From the NCBI GenBank assembly GCA_021815285.1, contig JAKAHE010000002.1:1-31313 (forward strand): 31,313 nt of DNA. The letters are read 5' to 3'. Both the position numbers and the translations under genes were made by a program. The DNA comes from Nitrospirota bacterium. Its GTDB lineage: Bacteria > Nitrospirota > JACRHJ01. The stretch's first letter is position 1. The number at the start of each line of letters is the position of its first letter. The notes beneath the pieces are model-generated. The model saw nothing but the letters and a program-made list of their open reading frames with translations, was not told the DNA's origin and searched no databases. Positions 22,120 through 30,324 of the stretch are shown in pieces.

Positions 22120-23496
22120 CTATCCTACCTCGTCGTATTTCCGTACCCTCAGGCCCACTCCAAGCTCGTCTTCGGCAATCCTTCGGCATTCTTCGATGTC
22201 AACCCCAGGCATGGCAAGGGCCGTGACACTTACCTCCGGGATGTATGCTCTGGCCATTTTTACAAATTTTTTCAATGACTTATATGCGCCTTCCCTTAGA
22301 GGCCGGCAATATTTTTCATATTCCGCTTCCGTCGGGAAATTCAGGCTGACGCTTACGGCGTCTATGAGTCCCTTAAGCTCCGGGAGAAAGAGATCACCGT
22401 TTATGAGCAGGGCGTGGCCGTTCGTGTTTATGCGCACCTTTACGCCGCGTTTTTTGACCGCCCGGGCTACCTCTTTTATAACGTCGAGCCGCATGAACGG
22501 CTCTCCGTAGCCGCAGAATACGACCTCCCTGTAGCGCGCAAAATCCGCCCGTTCCATCGCGGATATTATCTCACGGGCGGTCGGCTCGTTTTTAATCCGC
22601 AGGTTGTGGCCCTTTACAAAGTCGGTGGAGTTCCTTACGCAGAACACGCAGGCGTTCGTGCAGCGGTTCGTTATATTCAGGTAGAGCGAGTCCCGTATCG
22701 GGTATGCGATTGCGCCGCCTTTCGGCGGCTCGCATATTCCGAATAGAACCGTAGCGTTCAGGCTGGTTATCCGCATGACGTCTTCAGGCGACAGGCCCTT
22801 GACCTGCGCCAGCGTATCGACGACATATTTGAGGTACGACGGCTCGTTGCGCTTTCCGCGAAGCGGCTTCGGGGCGAGGTAGGGGCAGTCGGTCTCAAGC
22901 AGCAGTTTCTCTATGGGCACGGTTTTTATGACGTCCCGGAGCGCGCCTGAATTATTGAACGTGAGCGTGCCGCCGACGGACAGGTACATGCCAAGTTCAA
23001 GCGCCCGCTCTGCCATATCCTGTCCGCCGGAGAAGCAGTGGAGCGTCCCGCCGGCTGCCGGAAGCCCGGCGGAGGCGATGATGTCCATTGTGTCTTCTTC
23101 CGCCTCGCGGGAATGGATTATTACCGGCTTGTTTATCTCTTTGGCAATACCAAGCTGTCTTTTAAAGTGCTCCCTTTGTGTCTCCATGGGGGAGTGGTCG
23201 TAGTGATAGTCTAGGCCCATCTCGCCCACCGCCACGGCCTTCGGGTCTTTCAGGAGTTCTCTCAGCTCGGCGTAGTCGGCTTCTGTTATTGACTTTACGT
23301 CGTGCGGGTGAAATCCCGGGGCGAAAAATATCTCTTCGTGGGCGGCGGAGATGTCCCTTGCGGCGCGGCTGGATTTTACATCCGAGCCTATGGTTATTAT
23401 ATGTGTTACCCCCGCATCCCGCGCGCGGACGAGCGCCGATGCCAGGTCGTCCCTGAACTGCTCCATGTCGAGATGCGCGTGCGTGTCGATGATCAA
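22120..23496 (-). CDS. TatD-family metal-dependent hydrolase fused to a radical SAM domain
   Basis: TTG 23496 has GGGAG upstream at 6 nt. Residues 1-255 are a complete TatD nuclease: DTHAHLD (H6, H8), GEMGLDYHY (E92), IIHSRE (H128), LHCFSG (H153), ETDCPYLAPKP (D203), ending NATVLFGI. Residues about 262-458 are a radical SAM domain with CTNACVFC (C279, C283, C286) and FCGYGEPFMR. A family of TatD-linked radical SAM proteins is known as a neighbouring gene; here both lie in one polypeptide of 458 residues. Function of the pair is unknown; TatD enzymes are 3'-5' DNases or D-aminoacyl hydrolases in studied cases. It is 13 nt after the PAS kinase. Confidence 0.9.
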   Translation of the reverse strand: MIIDTHAHLDMEQFRDDLASALVRARDAGVTHIITIGSDVKSSRAARDISAAHEEIFFAPGFHPHDVKSITEADYAELRELLKDPKAVAVGEMGLDYHYDHSPMETQREHFKRQLGIAKEINKPVIIHSREAEEDTMDIIASAGLPAAGGTLHCFSGGQDMAERALELGMYLSVGGTLTFNNSGALRDVIKTVPIEKLLLETDCPYLAPKPLRGKRNEPSYLKYVVDTLAQVKGLSPEDVMRITSLNATVLFGICEPPKGGAIAYPIRDSLYLNITNRCTNACVFCVRNSTDFVKGHNLRIKNEPTAREIISAMERADFARYREVVFCGYGEPFMRLDVIKEVARAVKKRGVKVRINTNGHALLINGDLFLPELKGLIDAVSVSLNFPTEAEYEKYCRPLREGAYKSLKKFVKMARAYIPEVSVTALAMPGVDIEECRRIAEDELGVGLRVRKYDEVG

Positions 23497-23509
23497 AGTA
23501 TGACTCCCA

Positions 23510-25165
23510 TTACGATACAGGAGCGGTTTTCAGGGGTATCCGCACCTTAAACCTGCTGCCCCTGCCCGGCTCGCTCGTTACGATTACCTCACCCCCGTGG
23601 GCGTCCACAAGGGATTTTACGACCGCAAGCCCGAGGCCGGTTCCGCTTATCCCGGAGGCGGACTTCGAGCGCCAGTAGCGGTCGAATACGTGCGGCAGGT
23701 CCCGGGCCGAAATGCCGCAGCCGTTGTCCTCGACGGTAATCTCTATCGCCGCCGGAAGGCCGTTATTATGGCGGCCAACTTCCAAGGCTCTGCCCGACGT
23801 CTCCTCCGCCCGGACGTCTATCTTCCCGCCGTTCGGGGTATATTTGACGGCGTTGGACAGAAGATTCGTGAGGACCCTGGAAATTTTCTCTCTGTCTACA
23901 TAAATTTTCGGCAGTCCCTCAGGGGCGTATAAATCAATCTTTATATTCTTCTCCATCGCCTGGACGCCGATATCGGAGACGGCATCGTTAAGGAGCAACG
24001 CAACGTCCGTCTCTTCCGGCTTAAGGGTAAGCATTCCGGCCTCGATTTTCGTAAGGTCCAGGTATTGCTCCACCATTTCAAGGAGCCTTGCGCCGTTAGT
24101 CTTTATGGCGCCCATGAAATTTTTCTCGTCGTCGTCCAGTTTTACGAAGGCAGTCTGGATTAGGAGTTCGGAATAGCCGAGTATGCTGGTGAGCGGGCTT
24201 TTAAGGTCGTGCGTGAGGAGCGAGATGAAATCCGCCTTTCTTTTTTCGAGCAGTTTCTGCTCGGTTACGTCGTAGAACGTCTTTATCTCGCCTATTACCT
24301 TGTTCTTCTCGTCGAGAACCAGCGAACTGCCTATTTTGTATTGCCTGTCATTTATCTCGGCCTCGGTCATCTGCCCGTATCTCTCTATGATGTCTTTGTA
24401 TACATCGCAATTGCTGCATACGTCTTCGAGCTTGCGTTTTACGCTCGGCTGGATCTCAGAGTGGCAGTATGTCCCGGATATGAGCCAGCAGCGCATGTCG
24501 TCCGACATGTAGGCCGGGCAGTTCTTGTGGAGGCAGTTGAACGCCTCCCAGCAGCGCTTCCCGCCCCTTGATCCGTCGCACCTGAATATCAGCGATTCCT
24601 TTATGGGGCCTTCGGGCAGTTCGGCCACAGTCTTTCCCTTAAGCTCTTCCGCCGGAACGCCCCAGATTACGCTCATCATGGGGTTTACCTCGATTATCTC
24701 GCCCGACATGGAGACGAATATTACGCCGTCGGGGATGTTCTTGAATATCGCGGCCAGTTTCCCGTGCTCGACGGTCAGATCCCGAGTCCGCTCGGCCACC
24801 GTTCTCTCAAGGCTTTCGTTGGCCTCCATGAACTGGCGGTAGGCGGAATCGAGCTTGGTTACCATCGCGTTTATCGTCTCGGAGAGTTCCCTGAGCTCCG
24901 GCTGACCTGTTACGGCTGCGCGCGCGGAAAGGTCTCCGGCCATTATCCTCTGCGCCGCCTCGCGTATGGAGTTAAGCGGTCGCAGCACCGTCTGGCGTAT
25001 TACGAAGAATGGGACGAGCAGGAAGCTTGCGACCAGGAATGCCTCCACGAACTCTTTTGCAAGGCCCTTTATGCCGAAATAATCCACCGCAAGGTGCGCC
25101 GTTATCACGGCGATAATTGCGAGCAGCCACCAGACAGCCAGCATCTTGTTCAGCCTTGGCGCCAT
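23510..25165 (-). CDS. Membrane PAS sensor histidine kinase with cysteine-rich insert
   Basis: ATG 25165, 4 nt past the stop of the TonB-like gene. Two hydrophobic segments (about 10-28 and 38-57) leave almost no periplasmic loop. A HAMP domain follows (LRPLNSIREAAQRIMAGDLS), then coiled coil. PAS starts near 135 (AIFKNIPDGVIFVSMSGEI). Inside or directly after PAS lies an insert with eight cysteines (196, 205, 211, 216, 226, 234, 250, 253), including RCWEAFNC, NCPAY, RCWLISGTYC and CSNCDVYK. The HisKA box is LTHDLKSPLTSILGY (H319), with NLLSNAVKYT, DNGCGI and GTGLGLAV. The insert suggests a metal, Fe-S or redox input. No response regulator adjoins it. Confidence 0.9.
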   Translation of the reverse strand: MAPRLNKMLAVWWLLAIIAVITAHLAVDYFGIKGLAKEFVEAFLVASFLLVPFFVIRQTVLRPLNSIREAAQRIMAGDLSARAAVTGQPELRELSETINAMVTKLDSAYRQFMEANESLERTVAERTRDLTVEHGKLAAIFKNIPDGVIFVSMSGEIIEVNPMMSVIWGVPAEELKGKTVAELPEGPIKESLIFRCDGSRGGKRCWEAFNCLHKNCPAYMSDDMRCWLISGTYCHSEIQPSVKRKLEDVCSNCDVYKDIIERYGQMTEAEINDRQYKIGSSLVLDEKNKVIGEIKTFYDVTEQKLLEKRKADFISLLTHDLKSPLTSILGYSELLIQTAFVKLDDDEKNFMGAIKTNGARLLEMVEQYLDLTKIEAGMLTLKPEETDVALLLNDAVSDIGVQAMEKNIKIDLYAPEGLPKIYVDREKISRVLTNLLSNAVKYTPNGGKIDVRAEETSGRALEVGRHNNGLPAAIEITVEDNGCGISARDLPHVFDRYWRSKSASGISGTGLGLAVVKSLVDAHGGEVIVTSEPGRGSRFKVRIPLKTAPVS

Positions 25166-25169
25166 GATA

Positions 25170-26057
25170 TTATCTCAGGTAAAGTCCGTAGAGCCTGTAT
25201 ATGAAATTGCCGGTTATGGTAAACGAGTTCTTCTTCCAGCTGTCCGGAAGCGGGTTGACGGGGCTTGCGTCGTAGAGTGCCTTTTTCGCCGCATCGTCGA
25301 GCATAGGGTAGCCGGAGGACCTCAGCACCTTGACGTCCGTCACCTTCCCGGATTTCTCAATCGTGAACTTCATAAGCAGCTGTCCCTCGATTCCCTCCCG
25401 CCGCGCCTCCTCCGGATACTTCCAGATGTATTCTATCCGGTTCTTCAGGCCCTGGAGGTATGACCAGTAACGAAAATCCGTCGTGTCGAGCGTTACCGCG
25501 TTCGGGTCTCTCGCGCGCTCAATCTCCTTGTCCACCTCGGCATACCGCTCAAGGTCCTTCATCGTCGGAAGCTTCAGCTTCCGCGGAATTACCTGCTCCC
25601 TGCCCTGCGACCCCGATGACGGCGCGGACGGCGCCCCTCGCCTGGCATGAGCCGATGATGGCGGCGAAGCGGCGGCCATCCGGCCTGTCGCAGGCGCCTG
25701 AGACGGGACATTCGTATTGCCGGGAGATGGCGCCGGGGCCGGTCTCACGGGGGCCGTTTTCGAGGGCGACGGGGCGGCGAAAGAGGGCAGAAAGTGGCGG
25801 CGCGGGAGGGCCCTTTTCGGCACATTTCCGGGGGTCGAAGCCATTGCCATCCTCTGCGGAAACTGTACCGGGGGCCTGTATCTCGGCTTTGGCGGAAGGA
25901 CCGTTTTAGGCCCTTCCCGAACCGGTCCGAGCAGGTCTATGGCTATCGGTTCTCTCCGCCTTCGCTCCTTCGGCTTCTCAAGCTTTACTATAAGCACTAT
26001 CGCGAGATGGAGTATCAGCGATATGATGAGGCAGTGGTAGAAAAGACCCTTGTTCAT
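25170..26057 (-). CDS. TonB/TolA-like energy transducer protein
   Basis: ATG 26057 starts MNKGLFYHCLIISLILHLAI, one N-terminal membrane anchor with the serine/histidine pattern typical of TonB. AAAAGG lies upstream; a longer frame to 26246 is antiphase of rlmN. A long Pro/Ala/Ser/Arg linker (about residues 35-170) spans the periplasm. The C-terminal TonB domain contains WKYPEEARREGIEGQLLMKF, GKVTDVKVLRSSGYPMLDDA and KALYDASPVNPLP. It should couple an ExbB/ExbD-like motor to an outer-membrane partner, but neither exbB/exbD nor a TonB-dependent receptor is in the window. It is the first gene of the operon with the Cys-rich kinase. Confidence 0.88.
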   Translation of the reverse strand: MNKGLFYHCLIISLILHLAIVLIVKLEKPKERRRREPIAIDLLGPVREGPKTVLPPKPRYRPPVQFPQRMAMASTPGNVPKRALPRRHFLPSFAAPSPSKTAPVRPAPAPSPGNTNVPSQAPATGRMAAASPPSSAHARRGAPSAPSSGSQGREQVIPRKLKLPTMKDLERYAEVDKEIERARDPNAVTLDTTDFRYWSYLQGLKNRIEYIWKYPEEARREGIEGQLLMKFTIEKSGKVTDVKVLRSSGYPMLDDAAKKALYDASPVNPLPDSWKKNSFTITGNFIYRLYGLYLR

Positions 26058-26082
26058 CAAAAAACCTTTTATTTGCACGGAA

Positions 26083-26110
26083 ATTATAGCATAATAGGGT
26101 TTTATAGCAA
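26083..26110 (-). promoter_or_regulatory. Strong extended -10 promoter for the tonB-like operon
   Basis: On the minus strand, TTGCTA (26110-26105), 16 bp, then TGC-TATAAT (26091-26083): a perfect -10 with the TGn extension. The start of transcription would be about 20 nt ahead of ATG 26057. On the plus strand the same region holds a hairpin, GGGTTTT (26097-26103) / AAAACCC (26117-26123), ahead of rlmN, and no convincing rlmN promoter. Confidence 0.6.
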
Positions 26111-26138
26111 AAAGAAAAAACCCGTAAGCCAAAGGGTA

Positions 26139-27251
26139 ATGGATATCAAGGAAAAAGACAACAAAATAAACCTGCTCGAATATGACGCAGACGGGCTTAA
26201 AGCGGTAGTCCAGGGACTCGGCATGAAGCCTTATCGCGCCGCCCAAATATGCCGCTGGATATATTCAGAGGGCGCGGATTCGTTTGCCGCCATGACGGAC
26301 ATATCCAGGGCCGACCGGGAAACGCTCCGGAAAACCGCAGAAATACGCCCGCCCGAGCTTTCGGAACGCCTTGTTTCGCACGACAAGACGGAGAAATATC
26401 TGTTTTCGTTACAGGACGGCGAGAAGATTGAGTCAGTCCTCATACCGGACGAAGGCCGGTTGACCCTGTGCATCTCCTCACAGGCGGGGTGCGCCCTTGG
26501 ATGCAGGTTCTGCCTGACGGGCGCTGGCGGGCTGAGAAGGAACCTCCTGCCGCACGAGATTACCGGGCAGGCGCTTGTCGCCGAGCGCCTGGCGGCGGCC
26601 TGGGCCGCGCCGGGCCAGACGGCGCGCGAGGGGCGGTATGTCACCAATATCGTCATGATGGGCATGGGAGAGCCGCTTATGAACGCGGAAAACGTCTTCG
26701 AGGCGCTCAAGAGGCTCATGTCCCCGAAGATGTTCAATATTTCCTCAAGGCGGATTACGCTCAGCACGGCGGGGGTAGCGCCGGGCATAAAGGCGCTGGG
26801 TGACAGCGGGCTTAACGTCAACCTCGCGGTCTCGGTCAATGCCCCGAACGACGAAATCAGGGACAGGATAATGCCCATAAATAAAAAATATCCGCTGAAG
26901 GAGCTTATAAAGGCGCTTAAAAATTATCCCCTTGCCCCCAGAAGACGCATAACCGTCGAATATGTCATGCTGAAGGGAATTAACGACAGGGTGGAACATG
27001 CGGCGGAACTCGGAAGGCTACTGCGGGGCCTTAAGTGCAAAATCAACCTGATACCCTTTAACGAACATGCGGGAAGCGAATTCAAGAGGCCGGAAGCGGA
27101 CTCCGTCCTGGCATTCCAGGAGCGGCTGCATTCGATGAACTATACGGCGTTCATACGCGAAAGCCGGGGGGCGGACATACTCGCCGCCTGCGGACAGCTC
27201 CGGGGCATTTCTGCCAGAAAAACCTTGACGGAAGCCCCTCCTGGTGTATAA
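26139..27251 (+). CDS. rlmN: Dual-specificity 23S rRNA/tRNA adenine C2-methyltransferase RlmN
   Basis: Radical SAM enzyme that methylates A2503 of 23S rRNA and A37 of some tRNAs. The frame is open far upstream, but similarity begins at MDIKEKDNKINLLEYD, so ATG 26139 is the start even though AAAGGG is only 2 nt away. Motifs: KPYRAAQICRWIY, QAGCALGCRFCLTG (C118, C122, C125), MMGMGEPLMN, SRRITLSTAGV, NLAVSVNAPND, and the C-terminal AACGQL with the methyl-carrying Cys. The 370 residues are normal. It is divergent from the tonB-like gene and followed by xseB after 24 nt. Confidence 0.96.
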   Translation: MDIKEKDNKINLLEYDADGLKAVVQGLGMKPYRAAQICRWIYSEGADSFAAMTDISRADRETLRKTAEIRPPELSERLVSHDKTEKYLFSLQDGEKIESVLIPDEGRLTLCISSQAGCALGCRFCLTGAGGLRRNLLPHEITGQALVAERLAAAWAAPGQTAREGRYVTNIVMMGMGEPLMNAENVFEALKRLMSPKMFNISSRRITLSTAGVAPGIKALGDSGLNVNLAVSVNAPNDEIRDRIMPINKKYPLKELIKALKNYPLAPRRRITVEYVMLKGINDRVEHAAELGRLLRGLKCKINLIPFNEHAGSEFKRPEADSVLAFQERLHSMNYTAFIRESRGADILAACGQLRGISARKTLTEAPPGV

Positions 27252-27252
27252 T
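27225..27252 (+). promoter_or_regulatory. Sigma-70-type promoter inside the rlmN 3' end, for xseB-ispA-dxs-tlyA
   Basis: TTGACG (27225-27230), 16 bp, then perfect TATAAT (27247-27252), whose last base lies just past the rlmN stop. The start of transcription would be about 15 nt before ATG 27276. It is one of the best promoter matches in the window and separates isoprenoid genes from rlmN. Confidence 0.6.
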
Positions 27253-27275
27253 TCACAATTACCCTTAGAGGTATC

Positions 27276-27509
27276 ATGCCGGAAGAGAAATTCGAGAAGT
27301 CGCTTAAGCGGCTTGAGGATATTGTAAATAAAATGGAGAAGGGCGAGCTTCCTCTCGATGAGTCCGTGAAGCTCTTCGAGGAGGGAATTAAGCTTTCGCG
27401 CACGCTCTCGAAACAGCTCGAAGATGCCGAGAGGCGGGTGGAAATACTTGTAACAGACGACTCATACGGCACAAAAACAGTGCCCTTTGAACCGGAAGAG
27501 GGGGAATGA
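27276..27509 (+). CDS. xseB: Exodeoxyribonuclease VII small subunit
   Basis: Small helical subunit of exonuclease VII, which trims single-stranded DNA together with XseA. The 77 residues show the family pattern FEKSLKRLEDIVNKMEKGEL, PLDESVKLFEEG and RVEIL. ATG 27276 is preceded by AGAGG with a 6-nt spacer. XseA is not in the window. It overlaps the ispA start (ATGA at 27506-27509), the usual coupling of xseB with ispA in proteobacteria and relatives. Confidence 0.94.
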   Translation: MPEEKFEKSLKRLEDIVNKMEKGELPLDESVKLFEEGIKLSRTLSKQLEDAERRVEILVTDDSYGTKTVPFEPEEGE

Positions 27510-28414
27510 TTTTCGACCTGAAGAAATATATCAACGACAGGCGGCTGCTGGTGGAGGAGTTTATCGACCGCGCGGCTCCGAAAGCGGACGTAATGCCGTC
27601 CACTCTGCACTCCGCCATGAGATACAGCCTCGAGGCCGGAGGCAAGCGCGTCAGGCCCATACTGGCGATTGCCGCCGCAGAGGCGGTTGCGGGAAATGGA
27701 GCGGAGGCTATACCGGGACTCATCGCCGCCGCATCCTCGCTTGAGTTCATACATACATATTCTCTGATACACGATGACCTCCCGGCGATGGACAATGACG
27801 ACTTCCGCCGCGGCAAGCCAACCAACCACAAGGTATTCGGGGAGGCCGCAGCTATACTCGCGGGAGACGCCCTGCTGACGTTCGCGTTCGAGCTTCTGTC
27901 GTCCCCGGAGCATATGGAAGGCATGGACCCTGCGAGGCGGATCAGGATAATCCGCGAGCTGGCGTATGCCTCCGGCAGCATGGGAATGGTGGGCGGACAG
28001 GCCGTCGATATGGAGTCCGAGGGCAGGGAGATAGACTTCGTAACGCTGGAATATATACACACGAGGAAGACCGGGGCGCTGATACGCGCATCGGTGCGTA
28101 TGGGCGCTCTTTCCGCCGGCGCGAACGATGAGCAGTTGAAGGCAATTACGCGCTACGGCGAAGAGGCGGGTCTTTCGTTCCAGATCGCCGATGATATACT
28201 GGATATTACCGGGACGAAGGAAGAGATAGGAAAGGATGTCGGAAGCGACGTCGAAAAGGGAAAGAAGACGTATCCCGCAATGTTCGGCCTGGAGGAATCC
28301 CGAAGCCGCGCCAGGGAGCTTCAGGCATCGGCGGTGGAAGCGCTTTCCATCTTCGGAGACAGGGCCGAACCGCTCAGGGAGATTGCGCGGTATATAGTGT
28401 CAAGGAAGAACTGA
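27506..28414 (+). CDS. ispA: Polyprenyl (geranyl/farnesyl) diphosphate synthase
   Basis: Condenses IPP with allylic diphosphates to make farnesyl (or geranylgeranyl) diphosphate. The first Asp-rich motif is HDDLPAMDND (residues 89-98), the second ADDILD (228-233). GGKRVRP and the KTGAL and GQAVDME elements also match the IspA group. At 302 residues it has the standard length. The chain-length product cannot be read safely, but the position between xseB and dxs is that of ispA. It starts by ATGA overlap with xseB and ends 25 nt before dxs. Confidence 0.94.
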   Translation: MIFDLKKYINDRRLLVEEFIDRAAPKADVMPSTLHSAMRYSLEAGGKRVRPILAIAAAEAVAGNGAEAIPGLIAAASSLEFIHTYSLIHDDLPAMDNDDFRRGKPTNHKVFGEAAAILAGDALLTFAFELLSSPEHMEGMDPARRIRIIRELAYASGSMGMVGGQAVDMESEGREIDFVTLEYIHTRKTGALIRASVRMGALSAGANDEQLKAITRYGEEAGLSFQIADDILDITGTKEEIGKDVGSDVEKGKKTYPAMFGLEESRSRARELQASAVEALSIFGDRAEPLREIARYIVSRKN

Positions 28415-28439
28415 TTTGCCCGGAAGGGAGGCTGATTAA

Positions 28440-30323
28440 ATGGCATATCTTGACGGCATCGGATCGCCTTCGGACTTAAAGACGCTGAAGCTCCGGGAAC
28501 TGCCGCTCCTGGCGGAGGAGATAAGGGAGGAAATAATAGCCGTCGTCTCCGCGAACGGAGGCCACCTGGCCTCGTCCCTTGGCGTCGTGGAGCTCGCCCT
28601 CGCCCTGCATTATATTTACGATACCCCGAAGGATAAAATAATCTGGGACGTAGGCCACCAGGCTTACGCCCACAAGCTGATTACCGGCAGGCGGGAGAGG
28701 TTCGCTACCCTCCGGCGCGAGGGCGGCATAAGCGGTTTTCCTAAACGCTCAGAAAGCCCATACGATCCCTTCGATGTGGGCCACTCAAGCACATCCATTT
28801 CCGCCGCGCTCGGCATGGCCGTCGCCCGCGACATGGAAGGCGCGGACTTCAAAATCGCCGCCGTAATCGGCGATGGTTCCATGACCGCTGGACTTGCGTT
28901 CGAGGGCATGAACCAGGCCGGGCATCTCGGGCGGGACCTTGTCGTTGTGTTGAACGACAACGAGATGTCCATCGCGGCCAATGTCGGCGCGCTGTCCAAC
29001 TACTTAAGCCGCATAATCACCGGCGTCAGGGCCGAGAAGCTCCGGCGCGAGACTGAGCAGTTCCTGAAAAAACTCCCGAAGGTGGGCGAGCAGGTTCTTA
29101 AGGTCGCATCGAAAACCGGAGAAAGAGTTAAGGGGCTTCTTACGCCTGGAATGCTGTTCGAGGAGATGGGCTTTTCCTATGTCGGGCCGATTGACGGCCA
29201 CGACATAAGGATGCTGACCGAGGCGCTGGGTGATGCGCGGAAAAGGAAAGGGCCGGTGCTCGTGCATGTCATGACCACGAAGGGCAAGGGCTACGAACAT
29301 GCGGAGAACAACCCGACGGCGTTCCACGGGACGCCTCCCTTTGATGTCGAATCCGGCGAGACCAACGGAAGCGGCGGGGTGTCGTATACCGGCGTATTCG
29401 GCGATGCGCTGACGGAGCTTGCCGGGAAAGACCCGTCCGTAATAGCCATAACCGCCGCAATGCCCGAAGGGACCGGCCTTGCGAAGTTCGCAAAGGAATT
29501 CCCGGAGAGGTTTTTCGACGTCGGCATCGCCGAGCAGCACGCCCTGACGTTCTCCTGCGGCCTCGCCGCATGCGGGAAGAAGCCCGTCGCCGCAGTTTAT
29601 TCCACCTTCATGCAAAGGGCCTATGACCAGGTCGTCCACGACCTCTGTATGCAGAACCTTCCGGTAGTTATAGCCATGGACAGGGCGGGCGTCGTAGGCG
29701 AGGATGGCGAGACGCACCAGGGGCTTTTCGACATATCCTTCATGCGCAACGTGCCGAACCTCGTATTTATGGCCCCGAAGGACGAAAACGAGCTTCGGCA
29801 CATGCTCTACACGGCCCTGAAGCTCAACTGCCCCGTCGCGCTCCGCTACCCGCGCGGCAAGGGCGTCGGCGTGCCGCTCGACCGCGAATTTGAAGAGATT
29901 CCCGTGGGCAGGGCGGAAGTAATTTCCGAAGGCTCGGACCTCTGCATAATCGCAGTTGGCAATACCGTAAATCCCGCGCTCCGGGCCGCAGACGAGCTTT
30001 CCGGGTCCGGATATTCCGTTGGCGTGATCAACGCAAGATTCATAAAACCTATCGACAAGGACGCCATAATCTCCGCCGCGTCTGGCGCAAAGCGAATACT
30101 GACCGTGGAAGAAAACGTCCTCGCCGGCGGTTTCGGCGGCGCCGTGCTGGAGGTTCTTGAGGAGGCGGGGATAACGAACGTGCCGGTGAAGCGCATCGGC
30201 GTCCCGGACGTATATGTCGAGCAGGGGACGCAGGCGCAGATAAGAAAAAGACTCGGTCTTGACGCGGAAGGGATACTCGAATCCGCGGAGGCGTTCATCT
30301 CGGAGCGGGTCTTGGCGGGATGA
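28440..30323 (+). CDS. dxs: 1-deoxy-D-xylulose-5-phosphate synthase
   Basis: Thiamine-diphosphate enzyme joining pyruvate and glyceraldehyde-3-phosphate, first step of the MEP isoprenoid pathway. ATG 28440 follows GGGAGG at good spacing. ThDP site: GDGSMTAG (144-151) and LNDNEMSI. Substrate and catalytic residues: GGHLASSLGVVEL, GHSSTSISAALG, DVGIAEQHALTF, YSTFMQRAYDQ, and the C-terminal transketolase domain. The length of 627 is typical. With ispA upstream it supplies and uses isoprenoid precursors in one transcript, feeding the undecaprenyl carrier that the DgkA-PAP2 fusion may recycle. Confidence 0.97.
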   Translation: MAYLDGIGSPSDLKTLKLRELPLLAEEIREEIIAVVSANGGHLASSLGVVELALALHYIYDTPKDKIIWDVGHQAYAHKLITGRRERFATLRREGGISGFPKRSESPYDPFDVGHSSTSISAALGMAVARDMEGADFKIAAVIGDGSMTAGLAFEGMNQAGHLGRDLVVVLNDNEMSIAANVGALSNYLSRIITGVRAEKLRRETEQFLKKLPKVGEQVLKVASKTGERVKGLLTPGMLFEEMGFSYVGPIDGHDIRMLTEALGDARKRKGPVLVHVMTTKGKGYEHAENNPTAFHGTPPFDVESGETNGSGGVSYTGVFGDALTELAGKDPSVIAITAAMPEGTGLAKFAKEFPERFFDVGIAEQHALTFSCGLAACGKKPVAAVYSTFMQRAYDQVVHDLCMQNLPVVIAMDRAGVVGEDGETHQGLFDISFMRNVPNLVFMAPKDENELRHMLYTALKLNCPVALRYPRGKGVGVPLDREFEEIPVGRAEVISEGSDLCIIAVGNTVNPALRAADELSGSGYSVGVINARFIKPIDKDAIISAASGAKRILTVEENVLAGGFGGAVLEVLEEAGITNVPVKRIGVPDVYVEQGTQAQIRKRLGLDAEGILESAEAFISERVLAG

Positions 30324-30324
30324 A

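Noticed and set aside
26058..26246. N-terminal extension of the TonB-like protein
   Set aside because: It overlaps rlmN and the promoter region; the conserved anchor begins at ATG 26057.
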